Below, piece after piece: positions 5,788 through 12,138 of a DNA stretch of 13,719 bases. The translations under genes were made by a program, and so were the position numbers. Every line of letters starts with the position of its first letter. Position 1 is the first letter of the stretch. Below the pieces are notes generated by a model. The model saw only the letters and a list, made by a program, of their open reading frames with translations, was not told where the DNA came from and did not search any database. The DNA lies in NCBI GenBank assembly GCA_947088195.1, contig CAMUFS010000046.1:1-13719 (forward strand), read 5' to 3'. Source of the stretch: an uncultured Clostridia bacterium (GTDB lineage: Bacteria; Bacillota; Clostridia; Lachnospirales; Lachnospiraceae).

Positions 5788-7317
5788 ATGCAGGAGTGGA
5801 AACAGTATTTACCAGAATTTAGGGAAAAGACACAGGCGTTTTATGCCGGGGAGATGAAAAAGGGTGAGTATAAGGGTTTTTCTGGCTTTTATGGAAGCTA
5901 TGCTCAGAGAAGTGGAAAGGCCAGTATGCTGCGCCTTAGGACTCCGGCAGGCTGTGTACCAAAAGAGCGTCTGGCGTCTATAGCAGAGATAATCAGGCGT
6001 TATCAAGTGGACAAGGTTCATTTTACCACCTGTCAGACGATCCAGCTTCATAATTTGGCGCCAGACAAGGTTGCTGATGTGATAGAAGCAGCGCTGGATG
6101 CTGGTATTGTGACATTGGGCGGGGGAGGAGATTATCCGAGAAATGTGATGTGCTCCCCATTGTCAGGTGTGGAAAAAGAGGAATACTTTGATGTGAGACC
6201 GTGGGCAGATGCGGCGAGTGATTATTTGATAACTCTTATTCAGGCAGAAAAAATGCCAAGAAAGCTTAAAGTTGGTTTTTCCAATTCTCCTGCGAATGTA
6301 CCACATGTTACTTACAGAGATTTGGGATTTGCAGCCAATCAGGATGGGACCTTTGATGTCTATAGTGCGGGAGGTCTGGGAAATAATCCTCGTTTTGGTG
6401 TTAAGGTTGCAGAAAGAATTATGCCAGAAATGATTTTGTATTATATTAAGGCTATGTGGCTTATGTTTCGGGCTTATGGAAATTATGAGAACAGGGGAAG
6501 GGCACGTACACGTTATATGCAGGATACTCTGGGAGGGCCAGAAAAATATGCAGAGGCATATCAAGCTAAGTTAAAAGAAGTGTTAGATTCTGGTGAGGAT
6601 CTAAAGCTTCATATTGAGCCATATCGGATGGAAAAGAAAGGGGATGGTGGCATAATAAAAAATTCTCGTGTGATAGAACAGAAGCAGAAGGGGTTATATA
6701 CAGTTGTCTGGCATCCGGTGGGAGGACAGCCAAAAGCAGAGGATCTTTGTGCTTTAAGTGATGTGATGAAGGATATGGAGGATGTAGAGCTTCGTCTATC
6801 TCCTGATGAGACAGCATATGTTGTAAATTTGACTAGCAAAGAGGCAGAGAAAGTTCTTGAGGTGACAGCGGACAGTGCAAGAAATGAATTTGAAGCTACC
6901 GTAAGCTGTATTGGTGCAGGTATTTGTCAGATTGGTTTGAGGGATTCTCAAGGGTTGCTCAACACTTGCGTACAGGCAGTGAGAGAGGCAGAGCTTCCAG
7001 ATAGTGCTTTGCCAAAGATGCACATTTCTGGTTGTCCGTCTTCCTGTGGAACACATCAAACAGGGGAGATGGGGTTCCGCGGTGCAGTGAAGCAGGTGGA
7101 TGGGAAGCCTCAGTCCGCTTTTATTCTGTTTGTAAATGGCGAGGAGCGTCAGGGACAGGAACGTATGGGAGAAGAGCTGGGGACCATATTGGAGGCAGAT
7201 ATTCCGAAATTTATTGTAAAATTGGGACGAACTGTGGCAGAGCAAGGGATAAGCTTTGCGGAGTGGAAGAGACAGAATCCAGAAGGAATCGCGAAAATTG
7301 CAGGGGAATATTTATAG
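5788..7317 (+). CDS. Siroheme nitrite/sulfite reductase
   Basis: 509 residues from ATG 5788, chosen for AAAGGA (5774-5779) eight bases upstream; GTG 5761 and ATG 5779 are in frame but lack a well-placed site. It is a cytoplasmic assimilatory-type enzyme carrying out six-electron reduction of nitrite to ammonia or sulfite to sulfide, with siroheme coupled to a 4Fe-4S cluster. The four cluster ligands are present: SCIGAGIC (Cys374 and Cys380) and GCPSSC (Cys416 and Cys420). The family's duplicated layout is visible: a ferredoxin-like half domain near residues 40-115, with VHFTTCQTIQLHNL, and a second near 310-370. The siroheme-domain segment GGGGDYPRNVMCSPLSG also fits. Sequence alone does not separate nitrite from sulfite as substrate. 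No ferredoxin, NADPH-flavoprotein subunit or siroheme synthesis gene is adjacent, so electrons probably come from ferredoxin. Confidence 0.88.
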   Translation: MQEWKQYLPEFREKTQAFYAGEMKKGEYKGFSGFYGSYAQRSGKASMLRLRTPAGCVPKERLASIAEIIRRYQVDKVHFTTCQTIQLHNLAPDKVADVIEAALDAGIVTLGGGGDYPRNVMCSPLSGVEKEEYFDVRPWADAASDYLITLIQAEKMPRKLKVGFSNSPANVPHVTYRDLGFAANQDGTFDVYSAGGLGNNPRFGVKVAERIMPEMILYYIKAMWLMFRAYGNYENRGRARTRYMQDTLGGPEKYAEAYQAKLKEVLDSGEDLKLHIEPYRMEKKGDGGIIKNSRVIEQKQKGLYTVVWHPVGGQPKAEDLCALSDVMKDMEDVELRLSPDETAYVVNLTSKEAEKVLEVTADSARNEFEATVSCIGAGICQIGLRDSQGLLNTCVQAVREAELPDSALPKMHISGCPSSCGTHQTGEMGFRGAVKQVDGKPQSAFILFVNGEERQGQERMGEELGTILEADIPKFIVKLGRTVAEQGISFAEWKRQNPEGIAKIAGEYL

Positions 7318-7340
7318 TAGCCTGATTATTTTAAAATTGC

Positions 7341-7369
7341 TTGACAAAAACGAAGATATAACATAAAAT
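7341..7369 (+). promoter_or_regulatory. Promoter of the T-box/proS transcript
   Basis: TTGACA at 7341-7346, a 17-base spacer and TAAAAT at 7364-7369: an almost consensus vegetative promoter about 24 bases after the reductase stop. Transcription would begin near 7376, just before the T-box stem I. Confidence 0.75.
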
Positions 7370-7375
7370 ATAGCA

Positions 7376-7608
7376 TAATATAAGCAATGAAGAGGGATAG
7401 TACAGAAATTTCCGACCTACCAGAGAGGAGCATATGGTGGAAGGCTCCGGTGCTGGAGTTCTGGAACCTGCCTTGGAGCTTCTGTGTGAAAGCGCAGCGT
7501 GTCCGGCGTTATACGGTTTTATGAGAGAATCATGTCTGCATGATGTGATTAAATAGGGTGGTACCGCCGAGTCCTTCGGTCCCTTGTGAGGGAAGGAGGA
7601 CTTTTTTT
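7376..7608 (+). ncRNA. T-box leader sensing uncharged tRNA-Pro
   Basis: The hallmark T-box sequence AGGGTGGTACCGCC lies at 7555-7568. In its bulge, UGGU (7559-7562) would pair with the ACCA end of an uncharged tRNA. Stem I holds the AGAGAG bulge region (7422-7427) and GGAGC/GCTCC around the distal loop. On its 3' side GGAACCTG presents CCT (7467-7469) as specifier, a proline codon, in agreement with the downstream prolyl-tRNA synthetase. The antiterminator (AGGG with TCCCT, and CCGA with TCGG) competes with the terminator that follows. Uncharged tRNA-Pro is expected to stabilise the antiterminator and raise proS expression. The start is set from the promoter; the inner stem boundaries are approximate. 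Confidence 0.9.
7570..7608 (+). terminator. T-box-controlled terminator
   Basis: AGTCC (7570-7574) through TCCCT pairs with AGGGA through GGACT ending about 7602, followed by a seven-base U-run. Its 5' part overlaps the antiterminator, as expected for a conditional terminator. Confidence 0.85.
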
Positions 7609-7610
7609 AT

Positions 7611-7694
7611 GCGCAGACCTGTGCAGAGGAAATATGCCACTAACGTGGCGCACAGGTCGCGCGGCGAGTAGGTAGATAAAGACTTCCCTACTCG
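7611..7694 (+). repeat. Two-hairpin intergenic element, copy B
   Basis: Directly after the T-box terminator. Hairpin 1 pairs GCGC-a-GACCTGTGC (7611-7624) with GCACAGGTC-GCGC (7650-7662), with a smaller CCAC-TAAC-GTGG hairpin (7637-7648) inside. Hairpin 2 pairs CGAGTAGG (7665-7672) with CCTACTCG (7687-7694). The linker and stem start GGCGAGTAG matches GGCGGGTAG of copy A at 8 of 9 bases. It lies in the proS leader after the terminator, so only read-through transcripts contain it. It has no obvious part in the T-box mechanism. Confidence 0.5.
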
Positions 7695-7778
7695 ATTGTG
7701 CATAGGTATCCAAGTATATCAGCCAAGCAAATAAATAGTTCTCTGATTTCCCAAAATCATAGAAAAGGAGAAAATAAG

Positions 7779-9215
7779 ATGGCACAAGAAAAGAAATTGG
7801 TGGAAGCGATCACTTCCATGGAAGAGGATTTTGCCCAATGGTATACCGATGTGGTGAAAAAGGCAGAGCTTATTGAGTATTCCAGTGTCAAGGGATGTAT
7901 GATTTTAAGGCCGAATGGCTATGCAATCTGGGAGAATATTCAGAAACAGCTTGATGCTAGATTTAAGGAAACGGGTGTGGAGAATGTCTACATGCCGATG
8001 TTTATTCCAGAAAGTCTACTGCAAAAGGAAAAGGATCATGTGGAGGGCTTTGCGCCGGAGGTGGCGTGGGTGACATATGGAGGTGGGCAGGAGCTGACGG
8101 AACGTCTGTGTGTAAGACCTACCTCAGAGACATTGTTCTGTGAGCTGTATTCTACTATTGTACAGTCGTATCGGGATTTGCCAAAGCTGTATAATCAGTG
8201 GTGTTCCGTGGTGCGCTGGGAAAAGACAACAAGACCGTTTTTGAGAAGTACGGAATTTTTGTGGCAGGAGGGTCATACGGTTCATGTAACGGCAGAGGAG
8301 GCAGAGGAGAGAACAGAACAGATGCTGAATGTCTATGCTGATTTCTGCGAAGAAGTGCTTGCTATTCCAATGATTAAAGGAAGAAAGACAGATAAGGAGA
8401 AATTTGCCGGTGCGGAGGCGACCTATACGATAGAGGCGCTGATGCATGACGGAAAAGCACTGCAGTCTGGCACCAGCCATAATTTTGGAGATGGGTTTGC
8501 AAAGGCATTTGGGATTCAGTATACAGATAAGGATAATCAATTAAAATATGTTCACCAGACTTCTTGGGGAATGTCCACACGTATTATTGGCGCAATTATT
8601 ATGGTACATGGCGATAATAGTGGACTGGTGCTTCCGCCGAAAATAGCGCCAGTTCAGGTGATGGTGATACCGATTGCCCAACATAAGGAAGGCGTTTTGG
8701 AGAAAGCATATGAGCTTCGTGATCGATTGGCTGTGGATTTCCGTGTGAAGGTGGATGATACAGATAAGAGTCCGGGTTGGAAGTTCAGTGAGCAGGAGAT
8801 GAGGGGAATCCCGGTTCGCGTTGAGATTGGGCCGAAGGATATTGAGGCGAATCAGGCTGTTGTGGTGCGCCGTGATACAAGGGAGAAGATCGTGGTATCT
8901 CTGGATGAATTGGAGACAAAGCTTTCTGAGATTCTTACATTGATGCAGAGAGAGATGCTAGAGAGGGCAAGAGCACATCGGGATGCACATACCTATACGG
9001 CGGTGAATTATGAGGAATTTAAGGACGCTGTAGCTAATAAGCCGGGCTTTATCAAGGCGATGTGGTGTGGAGAAGAGGCGTGTGAATTAAAGATCAAGGA
9101 GGATACAACGGCGACCTCACGCTGTATGCCGTTTACGCAGGAGAGATTGTCAGAACACTGTGTTTGCTGTGGAAAGCCGGCGAAAACATTGGTTTATTGG
9201 GGAAAGGCGTATTGA
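7779..9215 (+). CDS. proS: Prolyl-tRNA synthetase, archaeal/eukaryal-type short form
   Basis: 478 residues from ATG 7779, with AAAGGAG about eight bases upstream; the frame is open further upstream but lacks a start signal there. It charges tRNA-Pro with proline in the cytoplasm. It belongs to the short ProRS type without the bacterial editing insertion: the N-terminus runs MAQEKKLVEAITSMEEDFAQ straight into the class II catalytic core. The core shows LCVRPTSETLFCELY, the motif-2-like FLRSTEFLWQEGHT, and the later SWGMSTRIIGAIIMVHGD. An anticodon-binding domain follows (from about APVQVMVIPIAQ), then the extra C-terminal zinc-type domain: Cys430, Cys435 and the CVCC group at 461-464, ending in the conserved terminal tyrosine (YWGKAY). 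The Pro T-box immediately upstream independently supports the assignment. Confidence 0.96.
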   Translation: MAQEKKLVEAITSMEEDFAQWYTDVVKKAELIEYSSVKGCMILRPNGYAIWENIQKQLDARFKETGVENVYMPMFIPESLLQKEKDHVEGFAPEVAWVTYGGGQELTERLCVRPTSETLFCELYSTIVQSYRDLPKLYNQWCSVVRWEKTTRPFLRSTEFLWQEGHTVHVTAEEAEERTEQMLNVYADFCEEVLAIPMIKGRKTDKEKFAGAEATYTIEALMHDGKALQSGTSHNFGDGFAKAFGIQYTDKDNQLKYVHQTSWGMSTRIIGAIIMVHGDNSGLVLPPKIAPVQVMVIPIAQHKEGVLEKAYELRDRLAVDFRVKVDDTDKSPGWKFSEQEMRGIPVRVEIGPKDIEANQAVVVRRDTREKIVVSLDELETKLSEILTLMQREMLERARAHRDAHTYTAVNYEEFKDAVANKPGFIKAMWCGEEACELKIKEDTTATSRCMPFTQERLSEHCVCCGKPAKTLVYWGKAY

Positions 9216-9243
9216 TGTTTCATTAATAATAAGGGGGATAGGT

Positions 9244-9966
9244 ATGGGCGCTGAGCTTGAGCAATTCAGAAAATGGATAGATGAGAGCAACAATATTGTA
9301 TTCTTTGGCGGTGCTGGTGTCTCAACGGAAAGTAATATTCCTGATTTTCGAAGTGTGGATGGATTGTATAATCAGGAGTATGAGTATCCGCCGGAGCAGA
9401 TTTTAAGTCATAGCTTTTTTATCCGCAATCCACAGGAGTTTTATCGCTTTTATCGCAATAAAATGCTGTTTCTTGACGCAAGGCCAAACAAAGCGCATTG
9501 TGCACTTGCAGATCTGGAGCATAAAGGAAAGCTGAAGGCAGTGATCACACAGAATATTGATGGGCTTCATCAAAAGGCGGGGAGTGAGAAGGTATTTGAG
9601 CTTCATGGTTCTGTGCATCGAAATTATTGTGAGCATTGTGGTAAATTCTATACAGCAGAGCATATTCTTCATACAGAGGGCATACCACATTGTGCCTGTG
9701 GCGGAAGAATTAAGCCAGATGTTGTTCTGTATGAGGAGAGCCTTGACAATGATACATTATCAAAAGCAGTGTATTATATTAGCCAAGCAGATATGCTGAT
9801 CGTGGGAGGTACTTCCTTGACGGTTTATCCGGCAGCAGGACTTGTTGATTATTACCATGGCGAAAAGCTGGTTCTTATCAACAAATCTGTGACTGCGCTG
9901 GATAATAAAGCGGATCTTGTGATCAATAACAGCATTGGCAAGGTTTTTGAAAGTATTTTATCATAG
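9244..9966 (+). CDS. cobB: Sirtuin, NAD-dependent protein deacylase
   Basis: 240 residues from ATG 9244, with AGGGGG upstream; the frame is open further back into proS, but that part overlaps the synthetase and is not conserved sirtuin. It removes acyl groups from lysine using NAD+, giving nicotinamide and O-acyl-ADP-ribose. Signatures: FFGGAGVSTESNIPDFRS (NAD binding, residues 21-37), TQNIDGLHQKAG (102-113), catalytic His121 in ELHGS, zinc ligands Cys129, Cys132, Cys150 and Cys152 in the small domain, and IVGGTSLTVYPAAG for the ribose end. Single-domain length fits bacterial Sir2 proteins such as T. maritima Sir2. It begins 28 bases after proS with no terminator between, so it is probably cotranscribed under the T-box. 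Its stop codon region overlaps the end of the convergent traX-like gene. Confidence 0.93.
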   Translation: MGAELEQFRKWIDESNNIVFFGGAGVSTESNIPDFRSVDGLYNQEYEYPPEQILSHSFFIRNPQEFYRFYRNKMLFLDARPNKAHCALADLEHKGKLKAVITQNIDGLHQKAGSEKVFELHGSVHRNYCEHCGKFYTAEHILHTEGIPHCACGGRIKPDVVLYEESLDNDTLSKAVYYISQADMLIVGGTSLTVYPAAGLVDYYHGEKLVLINKSVTALDNKADLVINNSIGKVFESILS

Positions 9967-10728
9967 AAGTATGTGGATCAGCAGTTGGCCGATGCCATAA
10001 AGAATTAATAAATGTACAGGATAAAAGAGGTAGAAGGTGTATTTTGTCTGTCTGCCTCTTTGTCCGTTGTACAGGTGAATGGGAAGCAGTGCGAGGATGC
10101 CAGTGATTTCTAGTGGGTTCGACAGAATCAGCACAAGCATGGTAGTGATGTCCCGCAAAAGGGTGCGATCTCTAAAAAGATAGAAAAGAATAATCACACA
10201 GACGCCAAATATATCATAATCTGTCTTTAAAAAGCGAGCAATCCCAGCACCAACAAGAATACATAAAACGCGCCCAACGCCATTCTTAACACCAATTCCT
10301 TCGTATTTCTTAAGCCCAATCAGTACAAGCAACCCTATAAAAAGAGTAAAAAATACATTTTGATGACCAAAATAGAAGGGCTGTTTAAAAAATGCAAGAT
10401 CAAAGGGAATTTCTGAAATAAAACAGAATATACCCAATCGCAATGCATATTTTTTTACATCTTTGGTATGAAAGAAGCCTTCCACCAGAAGAAAACAGAA
10501 AATGGGAAATGCAATGCGTCCAATTAGACGTAAAATAAGATCCGTGGTACGTAAGGTTATATAGGCATGTTCGCTCTGTTGAGAGATATAATTAAAAATC
10601 ATGCTATGTTCAAGAATTGCAGCGCCAATATGGTCAATAAACATTGTGATAATGGCAATTATCTTTAGTGTGCTGCCAGTTATCCCTTTGCGGGTGCTAG
10701 GTTTTGTTGCTGTCATGTTTGCAGGCAT
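9961..10728 (-). CDS. TraX-family membrane protein
   Basis: 255-residue polytopic membrane protein. The segment GSTLKIIAIITMFIDHIGAA near the N-terminus, followed by helices at roughly 65-85, 90-110, 130-150, 160-190 and near the C-terminus, is the pattern of TraX proteins, named after the F-plasmid pilin acetylase. Chromosomal members are common in Firmicutes and their substrate is generally unknown. They are usually grouped with membrane acyltransferases, so an acyl-transfer role is plausible but not shown here. The start at 10728 has AGAGGA seven bases upstream; the next ATG (10716) has none. It has its own promoter (10788-10816) and a 17-bp dyad between promoter and start. No conjugation genes are near, so the name should not be read as evidence of a plasmid. 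Confidence 0.8.
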   Translation of the reverse strand: MPANMTATKPSTRKGITGSTLKIIAIITMFIDHIGAAILEHSMIFNYISQQSEHAYITLRTTDLILRLIGRIAFPIFCFLLVEGFFHTKDVKKYALRLGIFCFISEIPFDLAFFKQPFYFGHQNVFFTLFIGLLVLIGLKKYEGIGVKNGVGRVLCILVGAGIARFLKTDYDIFGVCVIILFYLFRDRTLLRDITTMLVLILSNPLEITGILALLPIHLYNGQRGRQTKYTFYLFYPVHLLILYGIGQLLIHILL

Positions 10729-10761
10729 AGTACTGTCCTCTCTTTTATTGTTCTATTTCTC

Positions 10762-10778
10762 TCTGTCAGCCTGACAGA
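10762..10778. promoter_or_regulatory. Perfect 17-bp dyad downstream of the traX promoter
   Basis: TCTGTCAG-C-CTGACAGA, eight-base arms around one base, starting about ten bases after the -10. The position near +2 to +18 suits a repressor operator. A very tight RNA hairpin is unlikely because the loop is a single base. The binding protein is unknown. Confidence 0.45.
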
Positions 10779-10787
10779 TTACTTCCT

Positions 10788-10816
10788 ATCATACCGCAAT
10801 ATAAAAGAGTGTGCAA
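10788..10816 (-). promoter_or_regulatory. Promoter of the TraX-family gene
   Basis: On the minus strand, TTGCAC (10816-10811), a 17-base spacer and TATGAT (10793-10788). It starts four bases beyond the stop codon of the LytTR regulator gene, so traX can be transcribed independently. Confidence 0.6.
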
Positions 10817-10819
10817 GTA

Positions 10820-11545
10820 TTACTGTCGGAAGGATTTTAAATGTCTTGAGGATACAGGGCAGGTATCACCATTTTTCATATGTATTTCCAGCCGTGCAAA
10901 GTCAACAGAGGTTATATATTGTGTGTTGACCAGACACCTGCGGTGGGATTGGAGGAAATGGCAGTCAGCCTGTTTGGCCAATGATTTGATGCTGCTGTAA
11001 AATTCCGTTGCCTCCGTCATTGTGTGAGCGATTATGCGATGGGAGGACGAAGATGTCTCAAAGTAGAGAACCGTATCCATCGGCAGCGTGACAAGCTGGC
11101 TTCCTACTTTAAAACGGAATAGTTTGTGTGCTGTGTTGGTCTGAGCTGTGTAGAGCTCATTTGCTTTTTTCAGACAGCTAGCAATGGATTCTGTGAGCTT
11201 CTGAACATCATTTTTCATAATATAGTCCATAACCTCCAGCTTGTACTGAAAGGTCAGCTTCCATGCATTAGCATGGTTGGTGATAAATATAATAAATCCG
11301 CGCGGGTCCAGTTTTCGTATCTCGGAGGAGAGTTCGACAACATCCATATCAGAATGGAACATAATATCCAGAAAATAGATGGCAGCGGCGGGGGCTTGTC
11401 TGAGAAATTCAAGTAATTTGCGAGGGTCGTCAGAGGCAAATGTCAGCTCCATATCATATTCTTCAATGCAGATAATTTTTTTGATAATTTCAATTATTCG
11501 CTGCCGTTCTGGCAGATTATCTTCACATACATAGATTTTTAGCAT
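10820..11545 (-). CDS. LytTR-family response regulator (AgrA/VirR-like)
   Basis: 241 residues. The N-terminal receiver domain shows the acidic pair in YVCEDN (Glu8, Asp9), the phospho-accepting Asp60 in YFLDIMF, and Lys111 in DYIMKND. The C-terminal LytTR domain (about 142-240) shows FRFKVGSQLVTLPMDTVLYF, the SHRIIAHT and FLQSHRRCLVN strands, and the PVSSRHLK end typical of AgrA/LytR/AlgR proteins. These bind pairs of about 9-bp direct repeats with 12-13 bases between. The start has AAAGGA eight bases upstream. No sensor histidine kinase is in the window: the upstream partner is a 66-residue hydrophobic protein 23 bases away. A LytTR-type direct repeat at 11791-11820 in front of that gene suggests autoregulation. 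Confidence 0.93.
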   Translation of the reverse strand: MLKIYVCEDNLPERQRIIEIIKKIICIEEYDMELTFASDDPRKLLEFLRQAPAAAIYFLDIMFHSDMDVVELSSEIRKLDPRGFIIFITNHANAWKLTFQYKLEVMDYIMKNDVQKLTESIASCLKKANELYTAQTNTAHKLFRFKVGSQLVTLPMDTVLYFETSSSSHRIIAHTMTEATEFYSSIKSLAKQADCHFLQSHRRCLVNTQYITSVDFARLEIHMKNGDTCPVSSRHLKSFRQ

Positions 11546-11568
11546 GGCGGTCCTTTCTTAATCACTAT

Positions 11569-11769
11569 TTAGAAGTCTTCCGATATACATCCTTTTACTG
11601 GTATATTAAAAAGTAAATATAAAAAGATACAGAAAAGGAGAGGGAGGTAAAGCAGAGCAGCTTCAAAGAGAAACGCAAGAAAAATCAAAAACCGGAGGAA
11701 GACTATATTAGTAGATGCAAATAATACTATACTAGCGGTTAAAAAATAAAAGGTTTTTGTATTTATCAT
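11569..11769 (-). CDS. Small hydrophobic membrane protein, 66 aa, unknown
   Basis: The N-terminus MINTKTFYFLTASIVLFAST is followed by two or three hydrophobic stretches (about 7-34 and 36-54) and a short polar tail IPVKGCISEDF containing the only cysteine. AGAGG lies six bases before the ATG, and the gene ends 23 bases before the LytTR regulator, so the two are likely cotranscribed. I do not recognise a family. It lacks the charged C-terminal tail of AgrD-type peptide precursors and is far too short for AgrB or AgrC. A small membrane modulator of the regulator, or the remnant of a larger sensor, are possibilities. It could also be a chance AT-rich open frame, but the ribosome binding site argues for a real gene. 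Confidence 0.55.
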   Translation of the reverse strand: MINTKTFYFLTASIVLFASTNIVFLRFLIFLAFLFEAALLYLPLLFCIFLYLLFNIPVKGCISEDF

Positions 11770-11790
11770 AATTATCCTCTTTATTTTCCT

Positions 11791-11820
11791 AACGTTCAGG
11801 AATAAAAATCAAACGTTCAC
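11791..11820 (-). promoter_or_regulatory. LytTR-type tandem binding site
   Basis: AACGTTCAG (11791-11799) and AACGTTCAC (11812-11820), separated by exactly 12 bases. Read on the minus strand they are AACGTTTGA-N12-AACGTTAGG. Two similar 9-mers 21 bp apart is the classic LytTR/AgrA operator layout. The core AACGTT is itself palindromic, so direction is ambiguous. It ends 21 bases upstream of the 66-residue gene. A third half-site, AACGTTAGG, lies at 11859-11867. Confidence 0.5.
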
Positions 11821-11844
11821 GACTAAAATGTGTTAATTGAGAGA

Positions 11845-11979
11845 AATTATGTTAATATAACGTTAGGACTCGAAGCGAGTGGCAGAGGTGAAAACTCCAT
11901 ATTTGCCAGTAAAAATCTTATACCTTACCTCTGCCGCCGTTCGAGTCTTTAATCCCTATAACGTAGTATAACATAATTT
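11845..11979. repeat. Fold-back element with long imperfect inverted repeats
   Basis: The ends AAATTATGTTA (11845-11855) and TAACATAATTT (11969-11979) are exact inverted repeats. Moving inward, CGTTA, GACTCGAA (with TTCGAGTC) and GGCAGAGGT (with ACCTCTGCC) also pair, separated by small internal loops, around a central 30-40-base loop. The whole can form one large hairpin. It carries no open reading frame of note. It resembles a miniature inverted-repeat element or a large structured RNA; no clear target-site duplication was identified. Confidence 0.5.
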
Positions 11980-12030
11980 AACTCCGGGGTAAAGGAGCAA
12001 GAATAAACACTAAGGTGTATAAGAATACAC

Positions 12031-12082
12031 AAAAAAGATATCCACATGGTTATCAACAAAATGTTGAAAACTATGTGGATAT
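12031..12082 (-). terminator. Terminator of the nfeD/SPFH operon
   Basis: 12038-12058 pairs with 12062-12082 in 21 positions (one G-U, one A-A mismatch) with a three-base loop. On the minus strand it is followed by a TTTTTT run (12036-12031), about 60 bases after the SPFH stop. The stem bears TATCCACA, TTATCAACA and TGTGGATA, which resemble DnaA boxes. Confidence 0.8.
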
Positions 12083-12138
12083 AATGTTATTATCAGAATT
12101 TTCAGAATGGATCTTAATTTCCTGTTAGAATATAAATT

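Noticed and set aside
6796..7245. 149-codon minus-strand open frame
   Set aside because: Antisense shadow within the reductase gene, with no family resemblance.
9961..10728. TraX annotation as evidence for a conjugative plasmid
   Set aside because: No other transfer, relaxase or replication genes; chromosomal TraX-family proteins are common in Firmicutes.
11569..11769. AgrD-type autoinducing peptide precursor
   Set aside because: It is too hydrophobic throughout and lacks the charged C-terminal tail and a neighbouring AgrB protease; kept only as an unknown membrane protein.
11930..11950. GTTCGAGTC resembling a tRNA T-arm, as part of a tRNA
   Set aside because: No acceptor stem, anticodon arm or D arm can be drawn around it; the bases are explained as one arm of the fold-back element.
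12030..12090. Replication origin suggested by DnaA-box-like sequences
   Set aside because: The boxes form one hairpin with a U-run and sit at the end of an operon; no dnaA, dnaN or unwinding region is present.
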